Counted from the first letter of the stretch, positions 34,267 through 43,469 are shown. The stretch: DNA of 64,000 nucleotides from Sinimarinibacterium flocculans (GCF_003201205.1 NZ_QICN01000014.1:1-64000), one strand, 5' to 3'. Notes: generated by a model not told the origin, from the letters alone. Translations and numbers: made by a program.

Positions 34267-34508
34267 GGGACTCCTTGGACGGTCGGACGTACACACAGGA
34301 GGCCCGTTGCATCGATCCCCCGGCGACGCTTGAGACATCAGTGACTGGTCTTCGTTCCGGCACCTGCCTCGGCATCTGGGATGCTTCGGCACGGCGCAGG
34401 GTTTGAATGCAGGCCAGTGTAGCGGGCATTTTCCGCAGGGTCCCGCGGCCCGGGGCGTGAATCGTGGAGTTTCTCTGGAGATTGCGTGGGCGATCGGCGC
34501 GGCGCAGG
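34267..34508. other. 242-bp non-coding stretch upstream of tolC
   Basis: Between tolC and the DUF5924 gene, on the same strand. It should hold the tolC promoter. No convincing gene, hairpin or repeat is seen. Confidence 0.4.
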
Positions 34509-35516
34509 TCAGCGCACGTCGAAGTAGGCATGACCGATGAGCTGGCCGCTGGTCGTGACCACGCGCACCTCCCAGCGGCCGCGCGGATCGGCGGGAAACG
34601 CCGTCTTGTGCGACCAGGCGCGATACCCGGCCTCGCGGCCGCCGCGCACGTCGAGCGCGATGGTGTCGATCCGCCGGCCGCGGTGAATCCAGTGATGCTC
34701 GACGCGCTCGCGCAGGCCGCGCGGCACGCGGATGCTGCTCCAGGCGTAGAGCCCGCCGGCGAGCGCCGCGGCGTCGATCTGCTGCACGGCGGTGCCGGGT
34801 ACGCGGCCGGCCACGTCGACGCTGCTGCTGATGCGCATGTCTGCGACCCAGAGCGTCGCCGGCGGGATCGCGATGCGGGCCTGCCAGCCGGCCCAGCCGA
34901 GCACTGCGCCGAGCGCGAGTGCGCCGATGCCGCGCAGCAGGTTTGGCGGCAGCAGGGCGTGCCATGCGGGCACGCTGACCACGGCCAGGCAGACCAGGCC
35001 GAGCTGCAGGCTCTGCGCGGTAGTCAGGTGCCAGATCATCGGCGCCGCGGTGAGCACGGTGACGAAGGCGGCGAAGGCGTGGAAGGCCCACAGGGCCGCC
35101 CTGCGTGCCACCACCTGGCCGTAGTAGATCGGGTCGAGCACGGAGGCCAGGGCGAGCGCGCCCATCGTTGCCGTGAACAGGGCCTGGGGCGAGCGCCACT
35201 CGGTGGTCGCGAAGAAGAACGGCAGCGTGAAGAACAGCGATTCCTGGTGGATGGTCTGCGCGGCATAGCCGAATACGACCGACGAGGCCCGCAGGCGTGG
35301 CCGACGCTCGGCCAGCCGCTGCAGCCAGGGTTCGATCATCGGCAACAGCCAGGACAGCGGCAGCAGGATCACCAGCGCCTGCGCGACCCGCTCCTGCCGC
35401 TCGATCAGGGCAAAGCTGGCGACGCCGGCGCCGAAGCTCAGGGCCGCGACCCAATGACGCCATCGCGCCCACAGCGCCTCCCAGCGCGCGGGCTCTGGTG
35501 CCGCCGTTCCGCTCAT
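34509..35516 (-). CDS. DUF5924/DUF2914 membrane protein
   Basis: A 335-residue protein of unknown function. The first 215 residues hold about seven hydrophobic segments (for example WVAALSFGAGVASFALI, VILLPLSWLLPMIEPW and LLRGIGALALGAVLGWAGW). The last 110 residues form a soluble DUF2914-like domain with IRVPRGLRERVEHHWIHRGRRID and the closing WEVRVVTTSGQLIGHAYFDVR. The two-part form matches DUF5924 proteins. It starts at ATG 35516, 10 bp after the LuxR regulator stop, so the two may be cotranscribed. Confidence 0.82.
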   Translation of the reverse strand: MSGTAAPEPARWEALWARWRHWVAALSFGAGVASFALIERQERVAQALVILLPLSWLLPMIEPWLQRLAERRPRLRASSVVFGYAAQTIHQESLFFTLPFFFATTEWRSPQALFTATMGALALASVLDPIYYGQVVARRAALWAFHAFAAFVTVLTAAPMIWHLTTAQSLQLGLVCLAVVSVPAWHALLPPNLLRGIGALALGAVLGWAGWQARIAIPPATLWVADMRISSSVDVAGRVPGTAVQQIDAAALAGGLYAWSSIRVPRGLRERVEHHWIHRGRRIDTIALDVRGGREAGYRAWSHKTAFPADPRGRWEVRVVTTSGQLIGHAYFDVR

Positions 35517-35526
35517 CGGTTCGCGG

Positions 35527-36507
35527 TTATTCGTCGGAAGGGGGGTGCACCAGCGCGGCCAGCTCGGTGCGGCTGTAGACGCCGAGCTTGCGGTAGACGC
35601 GATACAGGTGGTTGGCGACCGTGGACGGCGCGACGCCGATCTTCTTCGCCGCCTGCTTGAACGACAGGCCCTGCGCGATGCTGAACACGATCTCGCGCTC
35701 GCGGCTGGTCAGGCGGTCGAGCGGTCCGGCCGGCCAGATCGTCAGCAGCAGCAGGTCGCCCAGCGGCTCGCAGCGCAGCATCAGGTCCTCCACCGCGACC
35801 GTCTGCCCGGGCGGCGGCACCGGCAGCGGCAGGGCGTGCGGATCGCGCTGGGGGAAGCGCTCATCGAGCAGGTCGAGGAAGCGCACCGTGGCCTCGTGGT
35901 AGGCCCCGGCGGCATCGACCACGGCCGCCCCCGCGCCGGCCGGGCGCTCGGCATGCGTCCTCGCCAGGTGCAGGAAGAAGGCATGCGAGCCGGCGTTGAA
36001 CAGGTGATAGGTCAGGCGCTTGTGCTGCGCCTTCTCGATCTCGGTGAAGGCCTGCTCGCGGTCGCGGCGGTACAGCGTGACCAGCGAGTACAGGCCCGAC
36101 CGCGGATCGAGATGGCCGGTCGACAGGATGCGGGTGATGCCGTAGGGCTTGAACGCCCGGGCGTAGATCTCCGACGAGAAGAACGCCTCGTCCGGCAGCA
36201 CGTTGGCCATGTCGACCGGGGTGTCGAGGTTCTGCAGGATGCGGGGCAGCAGCGGATTGATCGCGGAGGTCGCCTCGAGCACGTGCGGGAACTCCGGCGG
36301 CAGGCCCGTGACCGTCACCGTGTGAAACCGCATGTAGCTGGTGACGCCGCTGCCCCACAGCGCACCGTCGCAGGGGACGACCGACTGGATCTGCTGCAGC
36401 GCCCACGCGCGGAACCCGTCCGCGGACACCGACAGCGCCGAACGGTAGAGGCGGGCGATCACCCGGTCCACGGGGTCCAGCGTGTCCTTCTTCGTGGTTT
36501 TCGGCAT
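35527..36507 (-). CDS. LuxR-family transcriptional regulator
   Basis: A 326-residue regulator. The C-terminal 65 residues are a LuxR/GerE helix-turn-helix: LTSREREIVFSIAQGLSFKQAAKKIGVAPSTVANHLYRVYRKLGVYSRTEL. The N-terminal 240 residues (ALQQIQSVVPCDGALWGSG, RDREQAFTEIEKAQHKRLTYHLFNAG) look like a GAF-type sensor domain but match no ligand family I can name. No homoserine-lactone synthase is present. It starts at ATG 36507; a TTG one codon upstream is possible. The downstream DUF5924 gene is 10 bp away. Confidence 0.88.
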   Translation of the reverse strand: MPKTTKKDTLDPVDRVIARLYRSALSVSADGFRAWALQQIQSVVPCDGALWGSGVTSYMRFHTVTVTGLPPEFPHVLEATSAINPLLPRILQNLDTPVDMANVLPDEAFFSSEIYARAFKPYGITRILSTGHLDPRSGLYSLVTLYRRDREQAFTEIEKAQHKRLTYHLFNAGSHAFFLHLARTHAERPAGAGAAVVDAAGAYHEATVRFLDLLDERFPQRDPHALPLPVPPPGQTVAVEDLMLRCEPLGDLLLLTIWPAGPLDRLTSREREIVFSIAQGLSFKQAAKKIGVAPSTVANHLYRVYRKLGVYSRTELAALVHPPSDE

Positions 36508-36673
36508 CAAGCTTGGCGGCGCGGTGCTGCGATCTCTTTTAAGTGTTTTTTACTACCCGCTCAAGTCGGCGAAGCGCCCATACTGCCTTGATCGGTCTGG
36601 AAATCAGGGGTAGGGGAGAGCCTTTCGACGGCGGCGCGAGCCGCCGTTTTCTTTTGCGGCGCACCCGCAGCGC
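36508..36673. other. intergenic stretch holding an orphan plus-strand terminator
   Basis: Between two minus-strand genes (luxR-like and MFS). Upstream of the LuxR ATG it is AT-richer, with TTTTAAGTGTTTTTTACTAC around 36538-36557. A hairpin with T-run on the plus strand follows at 36628-36655. Confidence 0.5.
36628..36655 (+). terminator. plus-strand rho-independent terminator without an obvious gene
   Basis: Stem ACGGCGGC (36628-36635) with GCCGCCGT (36640-36647) around a GCGA loop, followed by TTTTCTTTT. Its T-run is on the strand opposite to both neighbouring genes. It would terminate a short plus-strand transcript from 36508-36627 or block antisense reading into the MFS gene. Confidence 0.75.
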
Positions 36674-37927
36674 TCAGTTGCGCGGCGCCTCCGCGCCCTC
36701 GTCCGCCTGCGGTTCGGGGGCGATCAGTTCGAGTGCCGCGGGCGTGGTGCGGATCATCGGTTCGAAGTGCGCGTGCGGCACGTTGACCGTGCCGGAGCGC
36801 CAGAAACGCCACCACACCAGACCGGCCAGCGCGGCGTGGATCGTGGCGAAGTGCAGCAGCAGGCCGCGCGGTCCGGCGACATCCATCAGCAGTCCCGCCA
36901 GCGTCGGGCCGATCGCGGCGCCGATGCCGTGGACCAGCAGCATGCTGCTGGCGCCCTGCAGGGTCTCCTCGGGCTTCAGGAAGTCGTTGGCCAGTGCGAT
37001 GCTCACCGGATAGACCGTGAACGCGAGACCGCCGAACACGAACATCGCGATCATCAGCGGCCACGGACCGATCGCGCTCAGCACGAACGCCAGAGCTGCG
37101 AAGCCGCAGGCGGCGGCCATGACCACGGCCAGCACCAGCCGCCGGTCGTGACGGTCGGAGAAGGCGCCGACCGGCCATTGGATGACGGCGCCGCCGAGAA
37201 TCGTCGCCGTCATGAACGCGGCGATGCCGGCGGCATCGAAGTCCAGGCGCTGCGCCATGACCGGCCCGAGGCCCCAGAACGCGCTCATCGCCAGACCGGA
37301 GCCGAAGGCGCCGATGATGCCCGACGGCGATGCGGCATAGAGCCGCCGCAGGCTCACGCGCGGCTGACGCACCGGTGCCGGCTGGTGGATGCGCGTCGCG
37401 GCGATCGGCACCAGCGACAGCGCCAGCAGCATCGCGACGATGCCGAACAGTTCGAAACCCGTGGGCGGATACAGCCGGATGAGGTTCTGGCCGATGGCCA
37501 GCGCGATGAAGTTCACGGCCATGTAGGTCGCGAACACCTTGCCGCGGCGCTCGCCCGGGGCGAGCACGTTGAGCCAGCTCTCGATGACCATGTAGAGGCC
37601 GACCAGGCACGAGCCGACCAGCACGCGCAGCGCGCCCCAGGCGATCGGGTTGACGATCAGCGCATGCAGGATCGCGGCGGCCGACGCCACCGCGGCGAAC
37701 ATGGCGAAGGCGCGGATGTGACCAACGCGCATGACCGCCCGCGGCGCGACCCAGGTGCCGGTGAGAAAGCCGACGAAGTACGCCGACATGATCAGGCCGA
37801 TGACGCCGTCGGAGAAGCCTTCGGCCGTGGCGCGCAGCGCGAGCAGGGTGCCGATCAGGCCGTTGCCGACCAGCAGCAGTGCGGCGCCCAGCAGCAGCGA
37901 GGAGATGGAGGAGACGACGGAGAGCAT
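36674..37927 (-). CDS. MFS transporter (YcaD-like)
   Basis: A 417-residue 12-helix permease. The first helix is LSVVSSISSLLLGAALLLVGNGLIGTLLALRA, and the MFS loop 2-3 motif is degenerate (GTWVAPRAVMRVGHIRAF). VIESWLNVLAPGERRGKVFATYMAVNFIALAIGQ resembles the YcaD/CmlA-like group of sugar or drug permeases. Helix 7 begins GIIGAFGSGLAMSAFWGLGPVMAQRL. The tail is cytoplasmic and acidic. I chose ATG 37927; a longer open frame adds a non-membranous 29-residue stretch. Substrate unknown. Confidence 0.86.
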   Translation of the reverse strand: MLSVVSSISSLLLGAALLLVGNGLIGTLLALRATAEGFSDGVIGLIMSAYFVGFLTGTWVAPRAVMRVGHIRAFAMFAAVASAAAILHALIVNPIAWGALRVLVGSCLVGLYMVIESWLNVLAPGERRGKVFATYMAVNFIALAIGQNLIRLYPPTGFELFGIVAMLLALSLVPIAATRIHQPAPVRQPRVSLRRLYAASPSGIIGAFGSGLAMSAFWGLGPVMAQRLDFDAAGIAAFMTATILGGAVIQWPVGAFSDRHDRRLVLAVVMAAACGFAALAFVLSAIGPWPLMIAMFVFGGLAFTVYPVSIALANDFLKPEETLQGASSMLLVHGIGAAIGPTLAGLLMDVAGPRGLLLHFATIHAALAGLVWWRFWRSGTVNVPHAHFEPMIRTTPAALELIAPEPQADEGAEAPRN

Positions 37928-38032
37928 GGGATTCGGCCTTTCGACGACTATGGTGCCAGATCGTTCCGCGCGGGTTGACCAATCGCGCACGGGATGGTGT
38001 TCTTCGCCCCGCATTCACGCCGGGAGTTCGAG

Positions 38033-39583
38033 GTGGGTTCTCTGCACGCCCTCGACTATGCAGTGCTGGCGGCGTACTTCGTCGTCCTGATCGTCATCGT
38101 GGTTCGCGTGACGCGGGTCTCGCCCGACGCCGACGACCTGTTCCTCGCCGGGCGCTCGCTGGGCGTGGGCGTCGTCGGTTTCTCGCTGTTCGCGTCCAAC
38201 ATCTCGTCGACGACCCTGATCGGCCTGCCCGGCGCGGCCTGGGAAACCGGAATCTCGGTCGCCAACTACGAGTGGATGGCGGCGCTGGTGCTGGCGTTCA
38301 CCGCCGTGTTCATCGCGCCGATGCTGATCAAGGCGCGGGTGACGACGATCCCCGAGTGGCTGGGCCGTCGCTTTAGCCCGGCAATGCGCAAGTACCTGTC
38401 GGCGATCACGCTGTTCCTGAGCCTGGTGCTCGATACCGCGGGCAGCCTGTATGCCGGCGCGCTGGTGCTCAAGCTGTTCTTCCCGATGCTGCCGCTGGCC
38501 CCGACCTGCGCGGCGATCGCGGTGTTCGCGGGCCTGTACACCGCGGCCGGCGGCCTGCGCGCGGTGGCGTACACCGACGTGATCCAGGCGGTGATCCTGC
38601 TCGGTGGCGCGCTGATGCTGACGATCCTGGTGTTCGGCGAGTTCGACTACTCGTGGTCGGCGCTGATCGAGCGCGTCGAGCCGGAAAAGCTGTCGCTGAT
38701 CCGGCCGCTCGACGACCCGGCGCTGCCATGGCTGGGCACGCTGATCGGCCTGCCGATTCTCGGTTTCTACTACTGGACGATGAACCAGTACGTCTCGCAG
38801 CGCCTGCTCGGCGCGCGCGACGCACGCACCGCCGGTCGCGGGGCGCTGCTCGCCGCCTGGCTCAAGCTGCTGCCGCTGTTCCTGATGGTGTTGCCGGGCG
38901 TGATGGCCAGCGCGCTCTACACCGACCTGGAGCGCGCGGACACGGTGTTCCCGCGCCTGATCGCGGACTTCGCGCCGGTCGGCATCTCCGGGCTGATCCT
39001 GGCGGGCCTGCTGGCCGCGATCATGTCGAGCGTTGACTCGACGCTGAACTCGGCATCGACGCTGATCATGGTCGACTTCGTGCAGCCGGGCCGTCCGCAG
39101 ATCGAGGCGCACCGGCTCGCCAGGCTCGGCCGCATCTGCGTGTTCGTGCTGGTCGCGCTCGCGGCGATCTGGGCGCCGATGATCGATCACTTCCCGGGCC
39201 TGTTCGCCTACCTGCAGCAGACCTTCTCGTACGTGGTGCCGCCGCTGGTCGCGGTGTTCCTGCTCGGGCTGTACACGCGGCTCGGTGCGCGTGCGGCGCT
39301 GTACGGGACGCTGACCGGGCACGCGCTGAGCTTGATCGGCTTCGTCGGCGCGCTGGTGGGCTGGCACGAGGTGCACTTCACGATCGTCGCGGGGCTGCTG
39401 TTCGCGGCGACGGTCGTCGCCTGCGGTGCATGGCAGATGGCGCTCGGCGTGCGCGACCGCGCCGGCGAGGCGCAGATCGCCGCCACCGTTCGCGCGGCCG
39501 GGGTCGTGGCCACGACCGACGTGCGGCTCGGCGCCAGCGTCCTGGTCGCCGTGACCGCGCTGATGGTGTGGGTGTTCCGCTGA
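38033..39583 (+). CDS. sodium:solute symporter (SSS family)
   Basis: A Na+-coupled uptake system of about 13 helices. The core signature spans GRSLGVGVVGFSLFASNISSTTLIGLPGAAWETG (helix 1-2, with the sodium site region), GLYTAAGGLRAVAYTDVIQAVILLGGAL and YYWTMNQYVSQRLLGARDARTAGRGALLAAWLKLLP, then LAGLLAAIMSSVDSTLNSASTLIMVDF. This resembles the SGLT-like group that carries sugars or related solutes. The start is probably GTG 38033 (GGGAG six bases before), placing the first helix near the N-terminus; ATG 37994 would add 13 residues. The gene starts about 105 bp from the divergent MFS gene. The substrate cannot be named. Confidence 0.87.
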   Translation: MGSLHALDYAVLAAYFVVLIVIVVRVTRVSPDADDLFLAGRSLGVGVVGFSLFASNISSTTLIGLPGAAWETGISVANYEWMAALVLAFTAVFIAPMLIKARVTTIPEWLGRRFSPAMRKYLSAITLFLSLVLDTAGSLYAGALVLKLFFPMLPLAPTCAAIAVFAGLYTAAGGLRAVAYTDVIQAVILLGGALMLTILVFGEFDYSWSALIERVEPEKLSLIRPLDDPALPWLGTLIGLPILGFYYWTMNQYVSQRLLGARDARTAGRGALLAAWLKLLPLFLMVLPGVMASALYTDLERADTVFPRLIADFAPVGISGLILAGLLAAIMSSVDSTLNSASTLIMVDFVQPGRPQIEAHRLARLGRICVFVLVALAAIWAPMIDHFPGLFAYLQQTFSYVVPPLVAVFLLGLYTRLGARAALYGTLTGHALSLIGFVGALVGWHEVHFTIVAGLLFAATVVACGAWQMALGVRDRAGEAQIAATVRAAGVVATTDVRLGASVLVAVTALMVWVFR

Positions 39584-39604
39584 GGCCTGTCGCCCGGCGC
39601 CGGG

Positions 39605-41869
39605 CTACGAAGCCTGGCGCGTTTCTTCGGCGTCCGGATTGGGCAGGGGCGCGTCGACCGCGGCGAGGAACTCGTCGGCCCACAGGCGGTTGTCGTAGTG
39701 CTGCACGATGTCGAAGAGCTGCCGCAAGCGGGCACGCGCCTCGGCGCGTCCCATGTTGAGCCCCAGATAGCAGGCCTGCACTAGGTCCTCGGGATCGTGC
39801 GGGTTGGTCAGGATTGCGCCCTTGAGTTCGGCGGCGGCGCCGGCGAACTCCGAGAGCACGAGCACGCCGCGCCCGCCGGTCAGCCCTTGTACGGTCACGA
39901 ATTCCTTGGCGACCAGGTTCAGGCCGTCGCGCAGCGGCGTGATCCACATGACGTCGGTCATGGCGTAGTAGGCGAGCAGCTCCTCGAACGGCACGGCGCG
40001 GAAGAAGAACTGCAACGGCGTCCAGCCCACCTGCGAGAAGCGGCCGTTGATGCGACCGACGACCTGCTCGATCTGCGTCTGCAGCGTGCGGTAGATCGTC
40101 ATCTCCCGCGCCGCCGGCACGCAGATCGTGATCAGCGTGATCTTGCCGCGCAGCTCCGGGTAGGTATCGAGCAGCTTCTCGAACGCGAGCAGCTTCTCCA
40201 GCGTTCCCTTGGTGTAGTCGAGGCGCTCGACCGACAGCAGCACGCGCGTACCCTCGAGTTCCTCGCGCAGCGATTCCATGCGCTTGCGGATGTCGTCGCG
40301 GCGCAGGATCTCGCCGACGCGGCCGACATCGAGCCCGACCGGGTGCGCCCCCAGGCGCACGACGCGGTTGCCGGCCTCGATGCAGGTGGGGTAGCGGTCG
40401 AGGCCCACGGCGCAGCCGTAGGTGAGGAAGCGCGGCGCCGCCGAGGTCTCCTCGAGCACGCGCATCGGCATCGTGCCGCGTACCACGTCGACGAAGTTCT
40501 CGACCTGGCGCGGAATGTGGAAGCCGATGTAGTCGCACTGCAGCAGGCTGGCGATGATCTGGCGTCGCCACGGCACGACGTTGAAGACGTCCGCCGACGG
40601 GAAGTAGGTGTGGTGGAAGAAGGCGATCTTCAGGTCCGGGCGCAGCTCACGCAGCACCGCCGGCGCCATCCACAGGTTGTAGTCGTGCAGCCACACCGTC
40701 GCGCCGTGCGCGGCATCGCGGGCCACGCGCTCGGCGAAGGCCCGGTTCACGCGCAGGAACACCTGCCAGTGGTCGTCGCGGAAGCGCGCGCGCTCCCAGA
40801 AGGTGTGCAGCAGCGGCCAGAACGCCTCTTTCGAGAACTGGCGGTAGAAGATGTCGACTTCCTGCTTGGTCAGCGGCACCCGCGAAACCGTCAGGTTCGG
40901 ATAGCGATCGGCGTCAACCTGGGTGTAGTCCTCGAACGGGCCGCGCTTGGAGTCGCGCACCGACCATGCCACCCACGAGCCGTTGCGGCCGTCACCGAAG
41001 AAGCTGATCAGCGTCGGGATGATGCCGTTCGGCGACTGCGGCCGGCGGCGCTTGATCTCGCCGTTCTCGACCACCTCTTCGTACGGCAGGCGGTGGTAGA
41101 CGATCAGCAGGTCCGAGCGTCCCGGCTCCATGATCGGCGGCGTGTGCTGCTGCATGCTGCGCGGACCGAGAAAGCCGAAATGCTCGATGGCTTCGAGCAC
41201 GCCGCCGCAGCCCGGGCGCGCCGCATGCAGCACGCGGGTGTTGCCGGCCGTGGCTTCGAGCAGCCCCGGCTCGGAGTGGCCCACGCACACGCCCTTGAAG
41301 CCGTGCTGGAACATGGCCAGGTCGTTGAGCGTGTCGCCGGCTACCAGCACGTCCTCGGGATCGATACCGATCTGCTCCACCAGCCGCTTGAGGGTCGAGC
41401 CCTTGTTGACGCCGCGCGGCAGTACGTCGAGGTAGAGGTCGGACGAATAGATCAGCTCGCAACCCAGGGCCTCGACCGCTTCGCGGAAGCGATCGCTGAT
41501 CGCATGCGAGGAGCAGTAGAAGGAACAGCGCCGCTCCTGCGGCACGTCCTGGCGCTCGACGTGCTCGTGCTCGCCGATCGCCTCGAGGACTGCCTGGTCT
41601 CCGGGCCACACCGCGTCGATCTGCGACTGCAGCGGCTGGATTGGCTGCTGGGTCGGTCCGTCGACCACGGTGGCGCCGACGTCGCAGATGACGTAGTCCG
41701 GCATCGGCAGCGTCGGATCGGACAACAGCGGCAGGACGGACTCGCGCCCGCGGCCGGTGACGTACGCCAGGCGGATATCCGGGTGGGAGGTGATCAACTG
41801 GTACAGGCGCAGCCGGTCCTCTGCGGACCCGGCGAGAAAAGTGCCGTCCAGATCGGTGGCGAGCAGCAT
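39605..41869 (-). CDS. bifunctional glucosylglycerol-phosphate synthase/phosphatase (GgpPS-like fusion)
   Basis: A 754-residue fusion for compatible-solute synthesis. Residues 1 to about 235 are a HAD phosphatase of the sucrose-phosphatase type (motif I LLATDLDGTFLAG; motif IV VLVAGDTLNDLAMFQHG). Residues about 265-750 are a GT20 glycosyltransferase of the OtsA/GgpS family: WLHDYNLWMAP, HHTYFPSADVFNVVPWR, VERLDYTKGTLEKLLAFEK and PLRDGLNLVAKEFV. The domain order (phosphatase first) is that of GgpPS, known from Azotobacter and Stenotrophomonas, which makes 2-O-glucosylglycerol from ADP-glucose and glycerol-3-phosphate. A trehalose-6-phosphate synthase role is the main alternative. ATG 41869 has GGAG eight bases upstream. 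A nearby Na+/H+ antiporter fits salt stress. Confidence 0.85.
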   Translation of the reverse strand: MLLATDLDGTFLAGSAEDRLRLYQLITSHPDIRLAYVTGRGRESVLPLLSDPTLPMPDYVICDVGATVVDGPTQQPIQPLQSQIDAVWPGDQAVLEAIGEHEHVERQDVPQERRCSFYCSSHAISDRFREAVEALGCELIYSSDLYLDVLPRGVNKGSTLKRLVEQIGIDPEDVLVAGDTLNDLAMFQHGFKGVCVGHSEPGLLEATAGNTRVLHAARPGCGGVLEAIEHFGFLGPRSMQQHTPPIMEPGRSDLLIVYHRLPYEEVVENGEIKRRRPQSPNGIIPTLISFFGDGRNGSWVAWSVRDSKRGPFEDYTQVDADRYPNLTVSRVPLTKQEVDIFYRQFSKEAFWPLLHTFWERARFRDDHWQVFLRVNRAFAERVARDAAHGATVWLHDYNLWMAPAVLRELRPDLKIAFFHHTYFPSADVFNVVPWRRQIIASLLQCDYIGFHIPRQVENFVDVVRGTMPMRVLEETSAAPRFLTYGCAVGLDRYPTCIEAGNRVVRLGAHPVGLDVGRVGEILRRDDIRKRMESLREELEGTRVLLSVERLDYTKGTLEKLLAFEKLLDTYPELRGKITLITICVPAAREMTIYRTLQTQIEQVVGRINGRFSQVGWTPLQFFFRAVPFEELLAYYAMTDVMWITPLRDGLNLVAKEFVTVQGLTGGRGVLVLSEFAGAAAELKGAILTNPHDPEDLVQACYLGLNMGRAEARARLRQLFDIVQHYDNRLWADEFLAAVDAPLPNPDAEETRQAS

Positions 41870-42261
41870 GCGCGGTCTCCGGGATGCGAAAGTGGAGCGC
41901 GCCGACATCAGCCGACGGGCGAATCCTTTCGAGTATAACACGGAACGTCCAACAAATTGATTCTAATGGATTTGATATGTAGGGAAAGCCGGAAAACATC
42001 GTGTTATGAGATGGTCTTCGGACCTTTATCTGGGCATCCGGCGGCACATAAATGTCAGATGAATGGCTGCTCGTAACCAATATAATCAGTTACTTGTGAA
42101 CTCAGAGTGGGTGCCGATACATAGACGAACCAGTAGATCGAAATGGCGCCCGGATGCGGAACAACAGCCTTTCCGCGGGCGGGGGTGTCGAGACTGGCGA
42201 AACCGGCGGCGCGACCGTAACCTTGCCGCTCGCCGCCCACCCTCAGCTCAGGATCCCCGCC
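41870..42261. other. AT-rich intergenic region between ggpPS-like and cysC
   Basis: A divergent promoter region of lower GC than its surroundings. It holds a perfect TATAAT at 42081-42086 (plus strand), and an 8-bp inverted repeat ATAACACG (41935-41942) / CGTGTTAT (42000-42007), with arms separated by 57 bp. The latter could be a paired operator. A longer open frame for CysC (ATG 42154) reaches into this stretch. Confidence 0.5.
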
Positions 42262-42870
42262 TTGGAACCGACCGTCAAAGCCACCAATGTCGTCTGGCAC
42301 GCCCACCACGTCAGCCGCGCCGAAAGGGCGGCCCAGAAGAAGCAGCAGCCCTGCGTGATCTGGTTCACCGGCCTGTCCGGTGCCGGCAAGTCCACGGTGG
42401 CGAACGCGCTCGAAGGCGAGCTGTTCCGCAAGGGCTACCACAGCTACCTGCTCGACGGCGACAACATCCGCTTCGGCCTGAACAAGGATCTCGGCTTCTC
42501 CGACACCGATCGCGTCGAGAACATCCGTCGCATCGGCGAGGTGGCCAAGCTGTTCGCCGACGCCGGCCTGATCGTCGTCACCGCCTTCATCTCGCCATTC
42601 CGTGCCGACCGCGACATGGTGCGCAAGCTGCTCCCGGAAGGGGAGTTCTTCGAGATCCACGTCCACGCCGCGCTCGACGTCTGCGAAGGTCGTGACCCCA
42701 AGGGGCTCTACAAGAAGGCGCGGGCCGGCGAGATCAAGAACTTCACCGGCATCGACTCGCCCTACGAGCCGCCGGTCAATCCCGAACTCGTGCTCGACAC
42801 CGGCGCGCTGTCGATCGAGCAGTCGGTCGACAAGCTGCTCGCCTTCCTCAAGGAAAAGGGGCGGATCTGA
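42262..42870 (+). CDS. cysC: adenylyl-sulfate kinase (APS kinase)
   Basis: It phosphorylates APS to PAPS with ATP in sulfate assimilation. About 202 residues from TTG 42262. The P-loop is [14 protein letters not shown] (about 34-47), then [36 protein letters not shown], the catalytic/phospho-serine region [13 protein letters not shown], and the lid [25 protein letters not shown]. The conserved opening [15 protein letters not shown] is expected about seven residues after the start, which favours TTG 42262 (AGGA eight bases upstream). ATG 42154 would add a 36-residue Gly-rich extension. No cysDN neighbours in the window. It ends in a strong terminator. Confidence 0.93.
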   Translation: MEPTVKATNVVWHAHHVSRAERAAQKKQQPCVIWFTGLSGAGKSTVANALEGELFRKGYHSYLLDGDNIRFGLNKDLGFSDTDRVENIRRIGEVAKLFADAGLIVVTAFISPFRADRDMVRKLLPEGEFFEIHVHAALDVCEGRDPKGLYKKARAGEIKNFTGIDSPYEPPVNPELVLDTGALSIEQSVDKLLAFLKEKGRI

Positions 42871-42887
42871 TCCGCGCCGGCAGCACA

Positions 42888-42919
42888 GCAAAAAGGCCGC
42901 AGCGATGCGGCCTTTTTGC
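42888..42919 (+). terminator. bidirectional terminator between cysC and glutathione peroxidase
   Basis: A perfect 14-bp stem (42888-42901 with 42906-42919) and a GCGA loop. It has T-runs on both strands (AAAAA at 42890-42894 and TTTTT at 42913-42917), serving the two convergent genes. Confidence 0.95.
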
Positions 42920-42940
42920 TTCCCGGTCTCGCGGAGCGCC

Positions 42941-43420
42941 CTACAGCAGCCGCGCGATGTCGCCGTCGATCTTCTCGGGCGTGTCCATCGAGCCGTAGCG
43001 CTTCACGACCTTGCCGTCCTTGCCGATCAGAAACTTGGTGAAGTTCCACTTGATGGCTTCACTGCCGAGCAGGCCGGGCGCCTCGTGCTTGAGGTGCCGG
43101 TAGAGCGGGTGCGCGTTGACGCCGTTGACCTCGATCTTCGCGAACATCGGAAACGAGACGTCGTAGCTCAGCGAGCAGAAGTTCTTGATCTCGTTTTCGT
43201 CGCCCGGTTCCTGGTGGCCGAACTGGTCGCAGGGAAAGCCGAGCACGACCAGACCCTGGTCCTTGTACTTGCGCCACAGGGCCTCCAGGCCCTTGTACTG
43301 CGGCGTGAACCCGCACTTGCTGGCGACGTTGACGACGAGCAGGACCTTGCCCGCGTAGCTGTCGAGCTTCTGTGTCTGTCCGTCGATGGTCTTCGCTTCG
43401 AACTCGTACACGGTGCTCAT
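42941..43420 (-). CDS. glutathione peroxidase family protein
   Basis: A 159-residue thiol peroxidase that reduces H2O2 or lipid hydroperoxides with glutathione or thioredoxin. The peroxidatic cysteine is in NVASKCGFTPQY (about 36), the catalytic Gln is in GFPCDQFGHQEPG, and the Trp-Asn pair is in IKWNFTKFLI. The extra Cys in GFPCDQFG and the one in NFCSLSY may act as the resolving thiol, as in thioredoxin-dependent members. It is cytoplasmic and starts at ATG 43420 (GGAG upstream). It lies 49 bp downstream of the acyl-CoA dehydrogenase on the same strand, which could link it to lipid peroxide defence. Confidence 0.92.
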   Translation of the reverse strand: MSTVYEFEAKTIDGQTQKLDSYAGKVLLVVNVASKCGFTPQYKGLEALWRKYKDQGLVVLGFPCDQFGHQEPGDENEIKNFCSLSYDVSFPMFAKIEVNGVNAHPLYRHLKHEAPGLLGSEAIKWNFTKFLIGKDGKVVKRYGSMDTPEKIDGDIARLL

Positions 43421-43469
43421 GGCGCTCTCCTGCGGGTGACGGTGGTCGCGACGAAAACGGCCCGGGCGC

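Noticed and set aside
32926-35472. A TolC frame with a 400-residue N-terminal extension
   Set aside because: The extension is antisense or out of frame with the DUF5924 gene. The signal peptide and the SD at 34266 define the true start.
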